Source: Aliidiomarina sedimenti (GTDB taxonomy: Bacteria > Pseudomonadota > Gammaproteobacteria > Enterobacterales > Alteromonadaceae). Taken from it: a stretch of DNA of 64,000 nt. Below the pieces are notes generated by a model, which saw nothing but the letters and a program-made list of their open reading frames with translations, was not told the DNA's origin and made no database searches. The stretch is taken from assembly GCF_003986955.1 (NCBI RefSeq), contig NZ_PIPN01000001.1:682001-746000 (forward strand). Direction: 5' to 3'. Numbering within the stretch: position 1 is the first letter of the stretch; every line of letters begins with the position of its first letter. This document shows, one piece after another, positions 28,622 to 37,644 of the stretch. A program made the translations under genes and the position numbers.

Positions 28622-28828
28622 ACGGCCTCATTATTATTTAGTTTTAGAAAGTAGTGTTCTTACACTCGGCTAACACCACTACGTTCTGCAAAGTTTGCGC
28701 CAGGTGTAAAAAACCTTTATAAACAGCCGCTTAATAAAAATCCAGTCTGTGCCCGCTGGCCACTTTTACTAAAAAATAGGCTCTTTAATCGGGCTTGGTT
28801 CGCCACTTTCACCACAATTGGCGATAAA

Positions 28829-29407
28829 TTAAGCATCCGTTACAACTCGCACATCGAGTCGTTGCAAAAACTCTGTCAGGTTATCTGCCAGCTTTTCATG
28901 CTGTGGTTTTCCGGCATACTCGAGGCCAACTTCTCCAGTTAAGTTATGTACCGAAACAATTAAGTCATCACTGGCGTCACTGGTGCCGATAAACAGAGTG
29001 ACATCCTGCTGCAACTGGCGCTTCATCAATACATGGGCAATCAGGTTACGCTGCAGACGCTCTACATCTTCGACGCACATCACCTGCGACAGCGTCATCG
29101 GCTGCCCGTCCAACGCCACGTGCAGATCCGCCGCGAAATACGTCGCGTAAAACAGTTGTACATCCGTGTGTAACTGGCTTTCCAGGCCGCGCTCAACGTC
29201 GTTAAAATTGGTCACTGGCTGTTGTACCACCGCACGCCAGGGGATCAGACCGAAGCGCACGTCACCGTCATAGCAAGGCGCCTGCCACTCGTCCAGGTAT
29301 TCGGTTTGCGGCACCGTACCTGCCTCTGTATAGGCCCGACGATAACGTTGTTGTAAGTCAGCCAGCGCCTGTTGTAGCCTGGCGTTGTGTTCAGTGGAGT
29401 CGGACAT
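28829..29407 (-). CDS. syd: Syd protein (SecY-interacting)
   Basis: Syd is a peripheral inner-membrane protein that binds SecY and is thought to monitor or disassemble defective translocons. The 192-residue protein (E. coli 181) matches along its length: [15 protein letters not shown]-like middle, [24 protein letters not shown] and [14 protein letters not shown], ending [12 protein letters not shown]. The start at 29407 has AAGGTG 9 nt upstream; the frame continues open further upstream but across the queF promoter region. It diverges from queF, as in E. coli. Confidence 0.92.
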   Translation of the reverse strand: MSDSTEHNARLQQALADLQQRYRRAYTEAGTVPQTEYLDEWQAPCYDGDVRFGLIPWRAVVQQPVTNFNDVERGLESQLHTDVQLFYATYFAADLHVALDGQPMTLSQVMCVEDVERLQRNLIAHVLMKRQLQQDVTLFIGTSDASDDLIVSVHNLTGEVGLEYAGKPQHEKLADNLTEFLQRLDVRVVTDA

Positions 29408-29467
29408 ATAGCGGTTCACCTTGTGAAGGATTACAATGCCCAGCATTGTAATGACAGGAGTATCCAT

Positions 29468-30331
29468 ATGCCAGCAAAGCAACCGAATGACGCCATGGCC
29501 AACCTTACCCTCGGCCAGACGACTGAGTATCCCGAACAGTATGATGCCAGCTTGCTGCAACCTGTTCCGCGTTCTCTTAACCGGCTCCCCATCGGGATCG
29601 AGGATAATGACCTGCCATTCCACGGCGTCGACGAATGGACCGGGTACGAACTTTCCTGGCTCACCAGCAAGGGGCTGCCGCAGGTAGCCATCGCGCGGTT
29701 TGTGGTTCCGGTAACCAGCCCTAACCTGATTGAATCAAAGTCTTTCAAACTTTACCTGAACAGCTTTAATCAAAGTCGCTTTGCCGACTGGCAACAGGTG
29801 CAGCAAACAATGGCGGTCGATTTAAGTCGTTGTGCCGGTGCCCCTGTGGATGTTTTGCTTTATTCCCTTGAGGAATTCGCGGCGCGGCCGATAGCAGCGT
29901 TAGCAGGGCAATCGATCGACCAGCAGGATATTGAGATCGAACATTATCAGTATCAACCAGGGCTGCTGCGACTGGTAGACGAACACGCTGAGCACAGCAA
30001 AACAGCTGATGTGAGCGAAGTGTTGTGCAGCGATCTGCTGAAGTCAAACTGCCTGATTACCAACCAGCCTGACTGGGGGTCGGTCAGCATTGCCTATAGC
30101 GGCCCTCAGATCGACCGCGCCAGTTTATTACGCTATCTGGTGTCGTTTCGGGGCCATAATGAGTTTCATGAACAATGCGTAGAGCGAATCTTTCAGGACC
30201 TGCGGCAACACTGCCGGTGTCAGCAACTCACTGTCACAGCACGCTATACCCGCCGTGGGGGCCTGGATATTAATCCGCTGCGTAGCACCAGCAAAACCTG
30301 GCCAGAGTCCAGGCGTGGGGTACGCCAATAA
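29468..30331 (+). CDS. queF: NADPH-dependent 7-cyano-7-deazaguanine reductase QueF
   Basis: QueF reduces preQ0 to preQ1 in queuosine synthesis. The 287-residue protein is the long (unimodular, YqcD) form, E. coli 282. The QueF motif [14 protein letters not shown] is at about 90-103, the active-site Cys is in [14 protein letters not shown] (about 190), and the second half has [14 protein letters not shown]. The start ATG has AGGAG 7 nt upstream; an in-frame extension into the syd side is rejected. The 60-bp gap to syd shows no preQ1 riboswitch that I can recognise. Confidence 0.96.
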   Translation: MPAKQPNDAMANLTLGQTTEYPEQYDASLLQPVPRSLNRLPIGIEDNDLPFHGVDEWTGYELSWLTSKGLPQVAIARFVVPVTSPNLIESKSFKLYLNSFNQSRFADWQQVQQTMAVDLSRCAGAPVDVLLYSLEEFAARPIAALAGQSIDQQDIEIEHYQYQPGLLRLVDEHAEHSKTADVSEVLCSDLLKSNCLITNQPDWGSVSIAYSGPQIDRASLLRYLVSFRGHNEFHEQCVERIFQDLRQHCRCQQLTVTARYTRRGGLDINPLRSTSKTWPESRRGVRQ

Positions 30332-30414
30332 CGCGTATCGAAGGGAGACGCCTTCTGCGGTATACTTGAGGGGCAAATACATATGCATTATTGCACGACA
30401 CTGCGGGACACTGA

Positions 30415-31908
30415 GTGAGTAGTAATCAGTACAACGGCTACCCGGGACAAGGGGAAATCAACACCCTGCTGGAGTTTATTAATCGACTCGGCAACGCATC
30501 CCGCGGCATCAGCGGCGACATTGACAAACACCTGGCGAAAATTAAAAGCCTGACCGACACCAACACGCTTAGCATCGACGCCCTGAAGCCGCATTTTGAT
30601 GCGGTTATGCAAGCATTGCAGCGTGAACAGGCCCGGATCGAGCGCACCATGCGTGAGGTTCACCTGGGTTCTATCAGCGCACTGCGATACCTGCTTGACT
30701 ATGAAAAGCTAGCGCCAGGCAGCAAAGAACAAACCGCAGATGTCCTGCAACGCCTGCAAGCGCCGTTACACAGCTACAGTGAACTGCTGCCGTTAATGCT
30801 CAATGTTATCGAGCGTTTTCAGGCTGAGTTGAGCACCAGCGTCCGCCCATTCGGTGAGAAACCAAACGCTGCGCACTATCAGGCCTTGCAAGGTGAGCTG
30901 ACTAATTTACTCGCCACCATCGATTTCCGCAGCGCGGCCAGCAACACCTTGCAAAGCCTGCGCCAACGATTACTCCAGGTGCTCGATGGCGAGCAATTGT
31001 TAAATGCCTGCATGGACGCCTTGCGTCTTATTATTCAGGGGATTAACGAAGAGCGACAATCGGCACAACAGTTTTTACTCTCGCTTAGCGATGCCCTGTC
31101 GTCGGTTAATAAAGCACTGGCCCGGGCCGTCCAGACCCATGACGACACCAGTGAAGAACAGGCTCAACTGAGCCAGCAGCTGCAAGCCAGAGTACAAAAC
31201 CTGGCGTCTTCAGTGAATAACGCTTCCAGCCTGCAAGAGCTAAAACATCAGGTGCAGGGGCATGTAAACGACATCAGCGAGTTACTGGTTAATAAGCTGA
31301 CCATGGAGCAACGTGAGCGTCAGTCATTGCGTAATCAGCTCAGTACCATGCAGGCACGGCTGGAAGACGTTGAAAGCGAAGCACAAATGTACAAGCGCAA
31401 ACTCAGCGAGCAAAAATTCAAAAGCCTGCAGGACAGTTTGACCCGGTTACCTAACCGGGCCGCATTTGAAGAACGCTTAGAGCTTGAGTATCAGCGCTGG
31501 CAAAGTTATGCTGCTCCGTTGGCCATTGCCATTGCTGACATTGATCATTTCAAGGTTATCAATGACACTTACGGCCATACCGCAGGCGATAAAACCCTGC
31601 AAGTGATCGCCAACATGCTTAAAAAATCGTTGCGCGATACAGATTTTGTCTGTCGTTACGGTGGTGAAGAGTTCGTCATTGTCTTCCCGCAAACGACAAC
31701 CGAGGTTGCTTTTGAGCTGCTGGAAAAAGCCCGGCACCGGATTAAAAGTATCCCATTTAAATTTAAGAACACCAGTATCTCGATCACTATATCGGCTGGG
31801 GTCTCAAGCTTTGTCGCGCAGGACACCCCCGCGCGCGTTTTCGAACGAGCAGACCGCGCCCTTTATCTGGCCAAAAATGAGGGCCGTGATCGGGTTAGTC
31901 AACAATAG
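30415..31908 (+). CDS. Diguanylate cyclase (GGDEF domain) with helical N-terminus
   Basis: The 497-residue cytoplasmic protein makes c-di-GMP from two GTP. The C-terminal GGDEF domain (about 335-495) has an intact active site GGEEF at 416-420 and an intact inhibitory I-site RDTD (407-410), so product feedback is expected. The N-terminal 330 residues are helical and coiled-coil with no membrane segment or recognisable sensor. The start is GTG with a weak ribosome binding site. It lies between queF and ppnN. Confidence 0.93.
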   Translation: MSSNQYNGYPGQGEINTLLEFINRLGNASRGISGDIDKHLAKIKSLTDTNTLSIDALKPHFDAVMQALQREQARIERTMREVHLGSISALRYLLDYEKLAPGSKEQTADVLQRLQAPLHSYSELLPLMLNVIERFQAELSTSVRPFGEKPNAAHYQALQGELTNLLATIDFRSAASNTLQSLRQRLLQVLDGEQLLNACMDALRLIIQGINEERQSAQQFLLSLSDALSSVNKALARAVQTHDDTSEEQAQLSQQLQARVQNLASSVNNASSLQELKHQVQGHVNDISELLVNKLTMEQRERQSLRNQLSTMQARLEDVESEAQMYKRKLSEQKFKSLQDSLTRLPNRAAFEERLELEYQRWQSYAAPLAIAIADIDHFKVINDTYGHTAGDKTLQVIANMLKKSLRDTDFVCRYGGEEFVIVFPQTTTEVAFELLEKARHRIKSIPFKFKNTSISITISAGVSSFVAQDTPARVFERADRALYLAKNEGRDRVSQQ

Positions 31909-31929
31909 CCGCAGGAGAAACACGGCACG

Positions 31930-33288
31930 ATGAGAATTTCGTTATCCCCACAAGGCAGTATGTCCTTGCTTTCGCAACTGGAAATTGAGCGCTTACAACA
32001 GTCTTCAAACAGTCCTTTATATACCCTTTTCCGCAACTGCGTATTAGCCGTACTCAATGTCGGCAGCCTGACTGACAATAGCGCGGATATCTTTGAACAG
32101 TACAAAGACTTCGAAGTCATCGTCTTACGCCGCGAACGGGGCGTTAAGCTTGAGCTGATCAACCCGCCGCCAAAAGCCTTTGTCGATGGTGAGCTGATTG
32201 TCGGTATTCGTGAGCATGTCGAAGCCGTATTACGTGACATTTTATATGTCGGTGAACGCTATCCGGCCGAAGTGCTTGAAGCGATGAACCCACAGCATCT
32301 GACGCATGTCATTTTCGATGTACTACGCAATGCACAAACCCTGAAGCAAATTGCAGCCCCTGATATGGTGGTCTGCTGGGGTGGTCATTCGATCAACGAC
32401 ACTGAGTACAAATACAGCAAAGAAGTCGGTTACCAGCTCGGACTGCGCGGTTTCAACATCTGCACCGGTTGCGGCCCGGGGGCGATGAAAGGGCCAATGA
32501 AAGGCGCCACTATTGGTCATGCAAAGCAACGCAACAGCGAAGGCCGCTACTTCGGTCTGACCGAGCCAGGCATCATTGCAGCTGAGCCACCGAACCCAAT
32601 TGTCAATGAACTGGTTATCATGCCGGACATTGAGAAGCGTCTGGAAGCCTTCGTCCGCTGTGCGCATAGCATTATTATCTTCCCGGGTGGTGCTGGGACC
32701 GCCGAAGAACTGCTCTACCTGCTCGGCATTATGATGCACCCCAGAAATGCCGAACAGCAACTGCCGATAGTGCTTACCGGCCCGGAGAGCAGCCGCCAGT
32801 ATTTTGAAGATATGGATCGTTTCATTCGGATGACCCTCGGCAAAGAAGCCACCGACTGGTATGAAATTATTATCAATGATCCAGAGCACGTTGCGCAGCA
32901 CTTACAGACTGGTATGACTGCGGTTAAACGCTATCGCCGGGAAAGTGGCGACGCCTACAACTTTAACTGGACCCTGCACATCGAAGAGCCGTTCCAGCAT
33001 CCGTTTGTGCCTACCCATGAAAACGTGGCAGCACTTAAATTGCACCGTGACGAGCCCAAAGAACAGCTGGCAGCAGATTTACGCCGGGCTTTTTCGGCGA
33101 TTGTTGCAGGCAACGTCAAGGCACCTGGGGTTGCGGCTATCAAACAGTACGGTCCCTACATTATTAATGGCGAGCGCGAGCTGATGGCCGAGCTCGACAC
33201 CCTGTTGCAGTCATTTGTGGAACAACACCGAATGAAACTGCCAGGTGGTACCGCCTATGAGCCGTGCTACCGGGTCGTGGTAAGCTGA
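31930..33288 (+). CDS. ppnN: Pyrimidine/purine nucleotide 5'-monophosphate nucleosidase PpnN
   Basis: PpnN (YgdH) hydrolyses nucleoside monophosphates to base and ribose 5-phosphate and is stimulated by (p)ppGpp in E. coli. The 452-residue protein (E. coli 454) has an N-terminal domain, a central LOG-type Rossmann domain with [14 protein letters not shown] (about 253-266) and a C-terminal DUF3412 domain. It follows the diguanylate cyclase gene by 21 nt, so both may share a transcript. Confidence 0.95.
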   Translation: MRISLSPQGSMSLLSQLEIERLQQSSNSPLYTLFRNCVLAVLNVGSLTDNSADIFEQYKDFEVIVLRRERGVKLELINPPPKAFVDGELIVGIREHVEAVLRDILYVGERYPAEVLEAMNPQHLTHVIFDVLRNAQTLKQIAAPDMVVCWGGHSINDTEYKYSKEVGYQLGLRGFNICTGCGPGAMKGPMKGATIGHAKQRNSEGRYFGLTEPGIIAAEPPNPIVNELVIMPDIEKRLEAFVRCAHSIIIFPGGAGTAEELLYLLGIMMHPRNAEQQLPIVLTGPESSRQYFEDMDRFIRMTLGKEATDWYEIIINDPEHVAQHLQTGMTAVKRYRRESGDAYNFNWTLHIEEPFQHPFVPTHENVAALKLHRDEPKEQLAADLRRAFSAIVAGNVKAPGVAAIKQYGPYIINGERELMAELDTLLQSFVEQHRMKLPGGTAYEPCYRVVVS

Positions 33289-33303
33289 GAAAGGTAAGTT
33301 AAA

Positions 33304-33684
33304 ATGGGTAAAGCATTTAAAATTGTGCTGGCGGGCTTTACGATTTACTTGGTCATCGCCCTTGCTGTGTTGCAATTTTACACTGCCAACCCGGAAACCA
33401 TGACCTGGCAGGAGCGTGAGGTGTTTAATCGTAAATACATCTCACGCCTTGAGCTTGGTGAAGGTAAAGACGGTGTGTTGCGGCTGTTAGGCCCGCCTGA
33501 CATTAGTGAGGCCCATGAAACCGATGACGGGGACTTGCTGATTCTGTTTTACCGCACCCAGCATGTTCGTTCTGACGGTCAAACCACGCGGGATGAAACC
33601 ACCCCGCTGCTATTCCGCAACGATGTTTTACTGGCCTGGGGAGAGTCGGCGTATACCCGCCACACAGGCTCTCCGTTGCGCTAG
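33304..33684 (+). CDS. DUF3192 paralogue with N-terminal membrane anchor
   Basis: The 126-residue protein has one N-terminal hydrophobic helix (about 5-26, no lipobox) followed by a DUF3192-like domain: LLGPPDISEAH, ILFYRTQHVRSDGQTTRDE, TTPLLFRNDVLLAWGES. It is clearly related to the lipoprotein at 28232 (shared YRTQ-V-SDG-TT-DE-TP-F-L-WGE frame), but anchored by a helix rather than a lipid. Ribosome binding site GAAAGG. It lies 15 nt after ppnN. Function unknown. Confidence 0.75.
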   Translation: MGKAFKIVLAGFTIYLVIALAVLQFYTANPETMTWQEREVFNRKYISRLELGEGKDGVLRLLGPPDISEAHETDDGDLLILFYRTQHVRSDGQTTRDETTPLLFRNDVLLAWGESAYTRHTGSPLR

Positions 33685-33735
33685 TCGCCGCTGGATTATT
33701 AGCTAAAGGATATAGCGGATGAGTACGAGCTAACT

Positions 33736-34914
33736 ATGCAAGATGACACCATGACCTCCCGGTTACCGCCGTCACTGCGCAATTTGACCGGTGTTGATTA
33801 CGCAGTCGCTCTGTTTGAGCACTGCGCCTGTCTGGTACCGCTGGCCAGCCCTTACAAACGCCAGCAAATACAGTGGCTAAAGCAGGGGCGCCAACAGCAA
33901 CAGCTTAGTCACCTGGCTAAAGCCTGCCTGCTGATGGCAAAAAAAGCGGAACAGGGATTTCATCCGGAACAGGTCCTGGCCCGTCTTGCCCGGCATACTC
34001 AGTACCAGTTTGCCGCCGAATTTATCGCCCGTGCTTACCTCAACGACCAATACGGCGACGAGTATAGCGCTGCCTGTGAAGCCAGCGAGGATGAAGATGA
34101 GTTGCCGCCGCTACAACTTCCCTATTCCCTTACCGACGATGTAAAACCGATGCCGGCAAGCCTGGTTCGGGCGCTGATTAACTGGCCGCAAAAAGATGCA
34201 TTATTTAAACAGGTCGTCGCCATGCTGGAGCAGCAAAGCGCATTAAGTCAGCTGCTTTGCCGCTACGCCACTGCGTATACCCCTCAGGGCCATGTGCTCG
34301 GTTTAAAACAGTCGTTACTGCTGACAGGCCCCCAGCGCAGCCGTGAACTGGTCTTATTAAGTCACTTCGAAAGCAGTCTTACCCGCCCCCAGTTTCCGTT
34401 GCGCAAGAGCCTGCTTACCCGTCGCCAGTTGATCACCCAAATGCTGTTCATGTTTGAAGAACAACAGCAGATTGAATTCCCCTGCCGGGTTGAATTGCTA
34501 AGCTGGCTGGTTGTCTACGATGCATGGCGCAATCCAGCCTGGACAGGCCACCGCCACTGGCGCCGTGACAGTGGTGCTAAACCCTGGCGGCTGCAACGCT
34601 GGCTGCGCTCGTCGCGAACCTATACACATCGTGTCGCAACGCGCTTATGCCAGTACTGGCAACTGCCATCTGCCCTGCCCGGACTGTTACTGACCGAAAA
34701 GCCAACGAATTCATTGCAGGCAGCGCTGGCACTCAGTATCGCCAGTGTTGAATGGCTCGAACTGTTAGCCGACCAGAGTTCACACCAGTCGTTAGTCAGA
34801 GAATTGCAACCGGCGCTGGCGCTATTGAACGGGTTCGACCACCATGATTACCATCAGCTTGTTCATCAGGCAGCCTGGGCCTGTGGTTACCATTGTCCGA
34901 CAGGCCACCTGTAA
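33736..34914 (+). CDS. HDOD-like domain protein, function unknown
   Basis: A 392-residue soluble protein rich in Leu and Gln. A central stretch (about 150-230) resembles an HDOD domain: PASLVRALINWPQKD, QQSALSQLLCRYATAYTP, LGLKQSLLLTGPQRSRELVLLSHF, i.e. the usual order of helices ending in S/G-hxxA-Ll-LG. HDOD proteins are often linked to signalling and c-di-GMP networks but carry no catalytic HD residues. The first 110 and last 150 residues match nothing I know. A weak ribosome binding site; a second ATG lies five codons in. Confidence 0.6.
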   Translation: MQDDTMTSRLPPSLRNLTGVDYAVALFEHCACLVPLASPYKRQQIQWLKQGRQQQQLSHLAKACLLMAKKAEQGFHPEQVLARLARHTQYQFAAEFIARAYLNDQYGDEYSAACEASEDEDELPPLQLPYSLTDDVKPMPASLVRALINWPQKDALFKQVVAMLEQQSALSQLLCRYATAYTPQGHVLGLKQSLLLTGPQRSRELVLLSHFESSLTRPQFPLRKSLLTRRQLITQMLFMFEEQQQIEFPCRVELLSWLVVYDAWRNPAWTGHRHWRRDSGAKPWRLQRWLRSSRTYTHRVATRLCQYWQLPSALPGLLLTEKPTNSLQAALALSIASVEWLELLADQSSHQSLVRELQPALALLNGFDHHDYHQLVHQAAWACGYHCPTGHL

Positions 34915-34956
34915 AGCGTCTGCGCCCTCAGCCATGCGACCTTAGTCGAAGCAATC

Positions 34957-34986
34957 TGGTCAAATCAGTGCAAAATATGGTATAAA
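34957..34986 (+). promoter_or_regulatory. Putative promoter of the isocitrate dehydrogenase gene
   Basis: TGGTCA (34957-34962), 18-bp spacer, TATAAA (34981-34986), with an extended -10 TGG directly before it. It would give a leader of about 80 nt before the ATG at 35071. Confidence 0.5.
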
Positions 34987-35070
34987 TGGCGCCGTTGGTT
35001 CAACTTCTATCAATTTCCCCATGCGTCCTGATTGGGTGCCTGGCAGTAGTATATTTGACAAGGAACTCCC

Positions 35071-36075
35071 ATGAGCAGAAAGATTACCGTAATTCCCGGC
35101 GATGGCATTGGTCCGGATATCATTGAATCAGCCACTCAGATCCTCGATAAAGTCGGTTGTGACTTCGAGTACGAGTATGCGGATGCGGGTTTAATCGCTC
35201 TGGAGAAACATGGGGAGCTGCTGCCTGAAAGTACCCTGGCAGCCATCGAGAATAACGGCATCACCCTGAAAGGCCCGTTAACCACACCAGTCGGTGGCGG
35301 TTTCACTTCCATTAACGTAACCCTGCGTAAGCACTTTGGCCTGTACGCCAACTTACGCCCGGTGAATTCGTTTAAAGGCACTCAGGCACGTTACGACAAC
35401 GTCGATATCATCACTATTCGTGAAAATACCGAAGGGATGTACTCCGGGCTTGGCCAAACGACCAAAGAAGATGGCAGTGAAGCGGAAGCTATGAGCCGGG
35501 TAACCCGCTTAGGTTGTGAACGCATTGTCCGGTATGCCTACGAGCTGGCGCGCCGTGAAGGCCGCAAGAAAGTTACTGCGGTACACAAAGCAAACATTCT
35601 TAAGTCAACCTCTGGCCTGTTCCTCAGCGTAGCCCGTGAGATCGGCAAAGAATACGACGACATCGAATCCGACGAAATGATCGTCGATGCAACCTGCATG
35701 AAGCTGGTGATGGACCCGTCGCAGTTTGACGTTATCGTTACCACCAACCTGTTCGGCGACATCATTTCTGACCTTTGTGCTGGCCTGGTTGGCGGTTTGG
35801 GCATGGCCCCGGGCGCTAACATTGGTGAAAAGTGCGCAATTTTTGAAGCCGTGCACGGTTCAGCACCCGACATCGCGGGTCAAAACCTGGCCAACCCAAG
35901 CTCGGTCATTCTGGCTTCAATTCAAATGCTTGAGCATCTGGGAATGCAGGACAAAGCCGAGAAAATTCGTAACGCCCTGCGCGACGTCATTGAAAGCGGT
36001 GACCGCACCACCCGTGACCTTGGCGGCAGCCACGGCACCACCGAGTTTACCCAGGCCATTCTTGAGCGCCTGTAA
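35071..36075 (+). CDS. Isocitrate dehydrogenase, NAD-type (isocitrate/isopropylmalate family)
   Basis: The 334-residue enzyme oxidises isocitrate to 2-oxoglutarate in the TCA cycle. It begins ITVIPGDGIGPDII and has the substrate-binding RENTEGMYSG (about 111-120), HKANILKSTSG and metal-binding Asp in TNLFGDIISDL, with GSAPDIAGQNLANP near the C-terminus. Its length and sequence follow the short, mitochondrial-like NAD-dependent type rather than the 416-residue NADP enzyme of E. coli. Isopropylmalate dehydrogenase is less likely: no leu genes nearby and the loop reads like IDH. Own promoter and terminator. Confidence 0.88.
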   Translation: MSRKITVIPGDGIGPDIIESATQILDKVGCDFEYEYADAGLIALEKHGELLPESTLAAIENNGITLKGPLTTPVGGGFTSINVTLRKHFGLYANLRPVNSFKGTQARYDNVDIITIRENTEGMYSGLGQTTKEDGSEAEAMSRVTRLGCERIVRYAYELARREGRKKVTAVHKANILKSTSGLFLSVAREIGKEYDDIESDEMIVDATCMKLVMDPSQFDVIVTTNLFGDIISDLCAGLVGGLGMAPGANIGEKCAIFEAVHGSAPDIAGQNLANPSSVILASIQMLEHLGMQDKAEKIRNALRDVIESGDRTTRDLGGSHGTTEFTQAILERL

Positions 36076-36110
36076 CAACCCAGCCAGCGCATAAACAAAA
36101 CGATAAATTT

Positions 36111-36140
36111 AAAAAGGCATGCTTCGGCATGCCTTTTTTT
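36111..36140 (+). terminator. Bidirectional rho-independent terminator
   Basis: AAAAAGGCATGC, loop TTCG, GCATGCCTTTTTTT: a 12-bp stem with a UUCG tetraloop and T-runs on both strands. It ends the isocitrate dehydrogenase transcript on the plus strand and the rlmM operon on the minus strand. Confidence 0.92.
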
Positions 36141-36166
36141 ATTGTCTTAAATACTGGTGACTTCGA

Positions 36167-37246
36167 TTAGGTACGGCGCAGGTAGACGGTGATTTCTTCA
36201 CGGTCGTGATAGAGGTGTTTTGCGCTAAGTTCATAATGACGCATGCCAGCTTCGGCGAAGCGATCACGAATCGCCTGCAGGTATTGCTGAACGGACGGAT
36301 AACGTTTTTTCATCGGCAGTTTAAGGTTGAAGATTGCCTGGCGGCACTGTTCTTCAATAAACCAGTCCGCCATTAAGTGCGCCACTTTGACTGGTTTTTC
36401 CACCATATCGCAGACCAGCCACTCAACGTTGCGCCGCTTGGGGCGAAAAATGAAGCCATCTTCCCGACGGTGCTTAACCTGACCCGTTTGCATCAGGGCC
36501 TCGTCCATTGCGCCGTTATCAACCGCATCCACCATCATCCCGTGATAGACCAATACCGAGGTCCAGCCGCCCGGGCTAGCCCCCAGATCCACGGCTTTCA
36601 TGCCGGAGCTGACGCGGCTGTCAAAATCACTTGCCGGGATCATAACCTTAAAGGCTTCGGCTAACTTGGCAGCCGAGCGACTCGGTGCGCCTTTCGGTGT
36701 GCGCACCCGTGCAATGCCCATCGGATACGGTGAGTGGTTGTAGGTATAAGCATAGCCAAGCATCGCCGAGTGGGTGCTGCGGAACAATACGTGCAACACC
36801 GGGCGGCGGTCACTGTCGCGCTCAGTCAAGCGACCAGCGTCACGCAAGGCTTTACGCAGCGGCGTACTGATACTTTTACATAACGCAGAGAGCGCTCGGC
36901 CTTCATTGGTGTCTGCTGTTTCTACCTGCAACTCACCGCATAACGGCAAGGTGTCTTCATCCAGGGCTTTCAGCGTAGCCAGCATGCCGCCAATGCGATC
37001 CTGTATCTCCAGTTCATTGCATTCGGCAACACGAACAAATAGCTGGCGGGCAAAAATTAGACTCCGTACCGCTATTTTTTTCGCAATGTGATCGGCTTCT
37101 TCCGCCATGCAGTGATAGGTTACCAGGCCACTGTCGGCCTGTGCTTTGCAGAAGCCGTAAATACCCAGCTCGCCTGCTTTTTCCTGAATTTCTGCGGCGC
37201 ATTCGCCTTCAAATCCGGCGCGACAATATAATACAACAGCGCTCAT
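36167..37246 (-). CDS. rlmM: 23S rRNA (cytidine-2'-O)-methyltransferase RlmM
   Basis: RlmM methylates the 2'-O of C2498 in 23S rRNA. The 359-residue protein (E. coli 366) has an N-terminal THUMP-like domain and a Rossmann methyltransferase domain with the SAM-binding VDLGASPGGWTSVLV (about 220-234), then WLVCDMVEKP and FNLKLPMKKR carrying the Asp and Lys of the K-D-K-E tetrad. It is 2 nt downstream of the DUF423 gene, matching the E. coli gcvA-ygdD-rlmM order. Confidence 0.95.
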   Translation of the reverse strand: MSAVVLYCRAGFEGECAAEIQEKAGELGIYGFCKAQADSGLVTYHCMAEEADHIAKKIAVRSLIFARQLFVRVAECNELEIQDRIGGMLATLKALDEDTLPLCGELQVETADTNEGRALSALCKSISTPLRKALRDAGRLTERDSDRRPVLHVLFRSTHSAMLGYAYTYNHSPYPMGIARVRTPKGAPSRSAAKLAEAFKVMIPASDFDSRVSSGMKAVDLGASPGGWTSVLVYHGMMVDAVDNGAMDEALMQTGQVKHRREDGFIFRPKRRNVEWLVCDMVEKPVKVAHLMADWFIEEQCRQAIFNLKLPMKKRYPSVQQYLQAIRDRFAEAGMRHYELSAKHLYHDREEITVYLRRT

Positions 37247-37248
37247 AA

Positions 37249-37644
37249 TTACCCTGAATTTGTAGCGCTACCGGCAACACGCCAGGCAGCGACGGCCAGC
37301 AATAGCCAGCCAATAATAAAACTTAATCCACCCAGCGGCGTCACCGGCCCAAGCCAGCGCGGCCCGCCTAAGCTTAACCAATACAGACTGCCACTGAATA
37401 ACAGAATACCAATCAACCAGCTCACACCGACTGCGGTGCCCCAGTTACCAAGAGCCTGCTGACTAAGCCAGACGCCAAGCACCAATAAAGCAATTGCATG
37501 CATGAACTGGTAGTGAACTGCGGTCTTGAATACCTCAAGCGACCGTTCAGACAGGCTGGCTTGTAAGCCATGCGCTGCAAATGCACCAAGTGCAACGCTT
37601 AACGCGCCCAGTAAACCGGCCAAAACAATGAAAATCTGGCTCAT
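37249..37644 (-). CDS. DUF423 (YgdD/TMEM256) inner-membrane protein
   Basis: A 131-residue protein with four predicted membrane helices and the DUF423 signature: an N-terminal helix with GALSVALGAFAAHGL, then TAVHYQFMHAIALL and LFSGSLYWL. Equivalent to E. coli YgdD; function unknown. Its ATG overlaps the stop of the upstream hydrolase gene by 4 nt and it precedes rlmM by 2 nt, so all three are read together. Confidence 0.92.
   Translation of the reverse strand: MSQIFIVLAGLLGALSVALGAFAAHGLQASLSERSLEVFKTAVHYQFMHAIALLVLGVWLSQQALGNWGTAVGVSWLIGILLFSGSLYWLSLGGPRWLGPVTPLGGLSFIIGWLLLAVAAWRVAGSATNSG

Noticed and set aside
29408-29467. Possible preQ1 riboswitch before queF
   Set aside because: The gap is only 60 bp, shared with the syd promoter, and I see no preQ1 aptamer-like hairpin with an A-rich tail.
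29408-29623. N-terminal extension of syd by 72 codons
   Set aside because: The extension crosses the divergent queF start region and does not resemble Syd; the internal ATG with AAGGTG gives the family length.
32323-32901. Minus-strand open frame of 192 codons opposite ppnN
   Set aside because: Complement of the conserved nucleosidase domain; no start signal and no recognisable domain.
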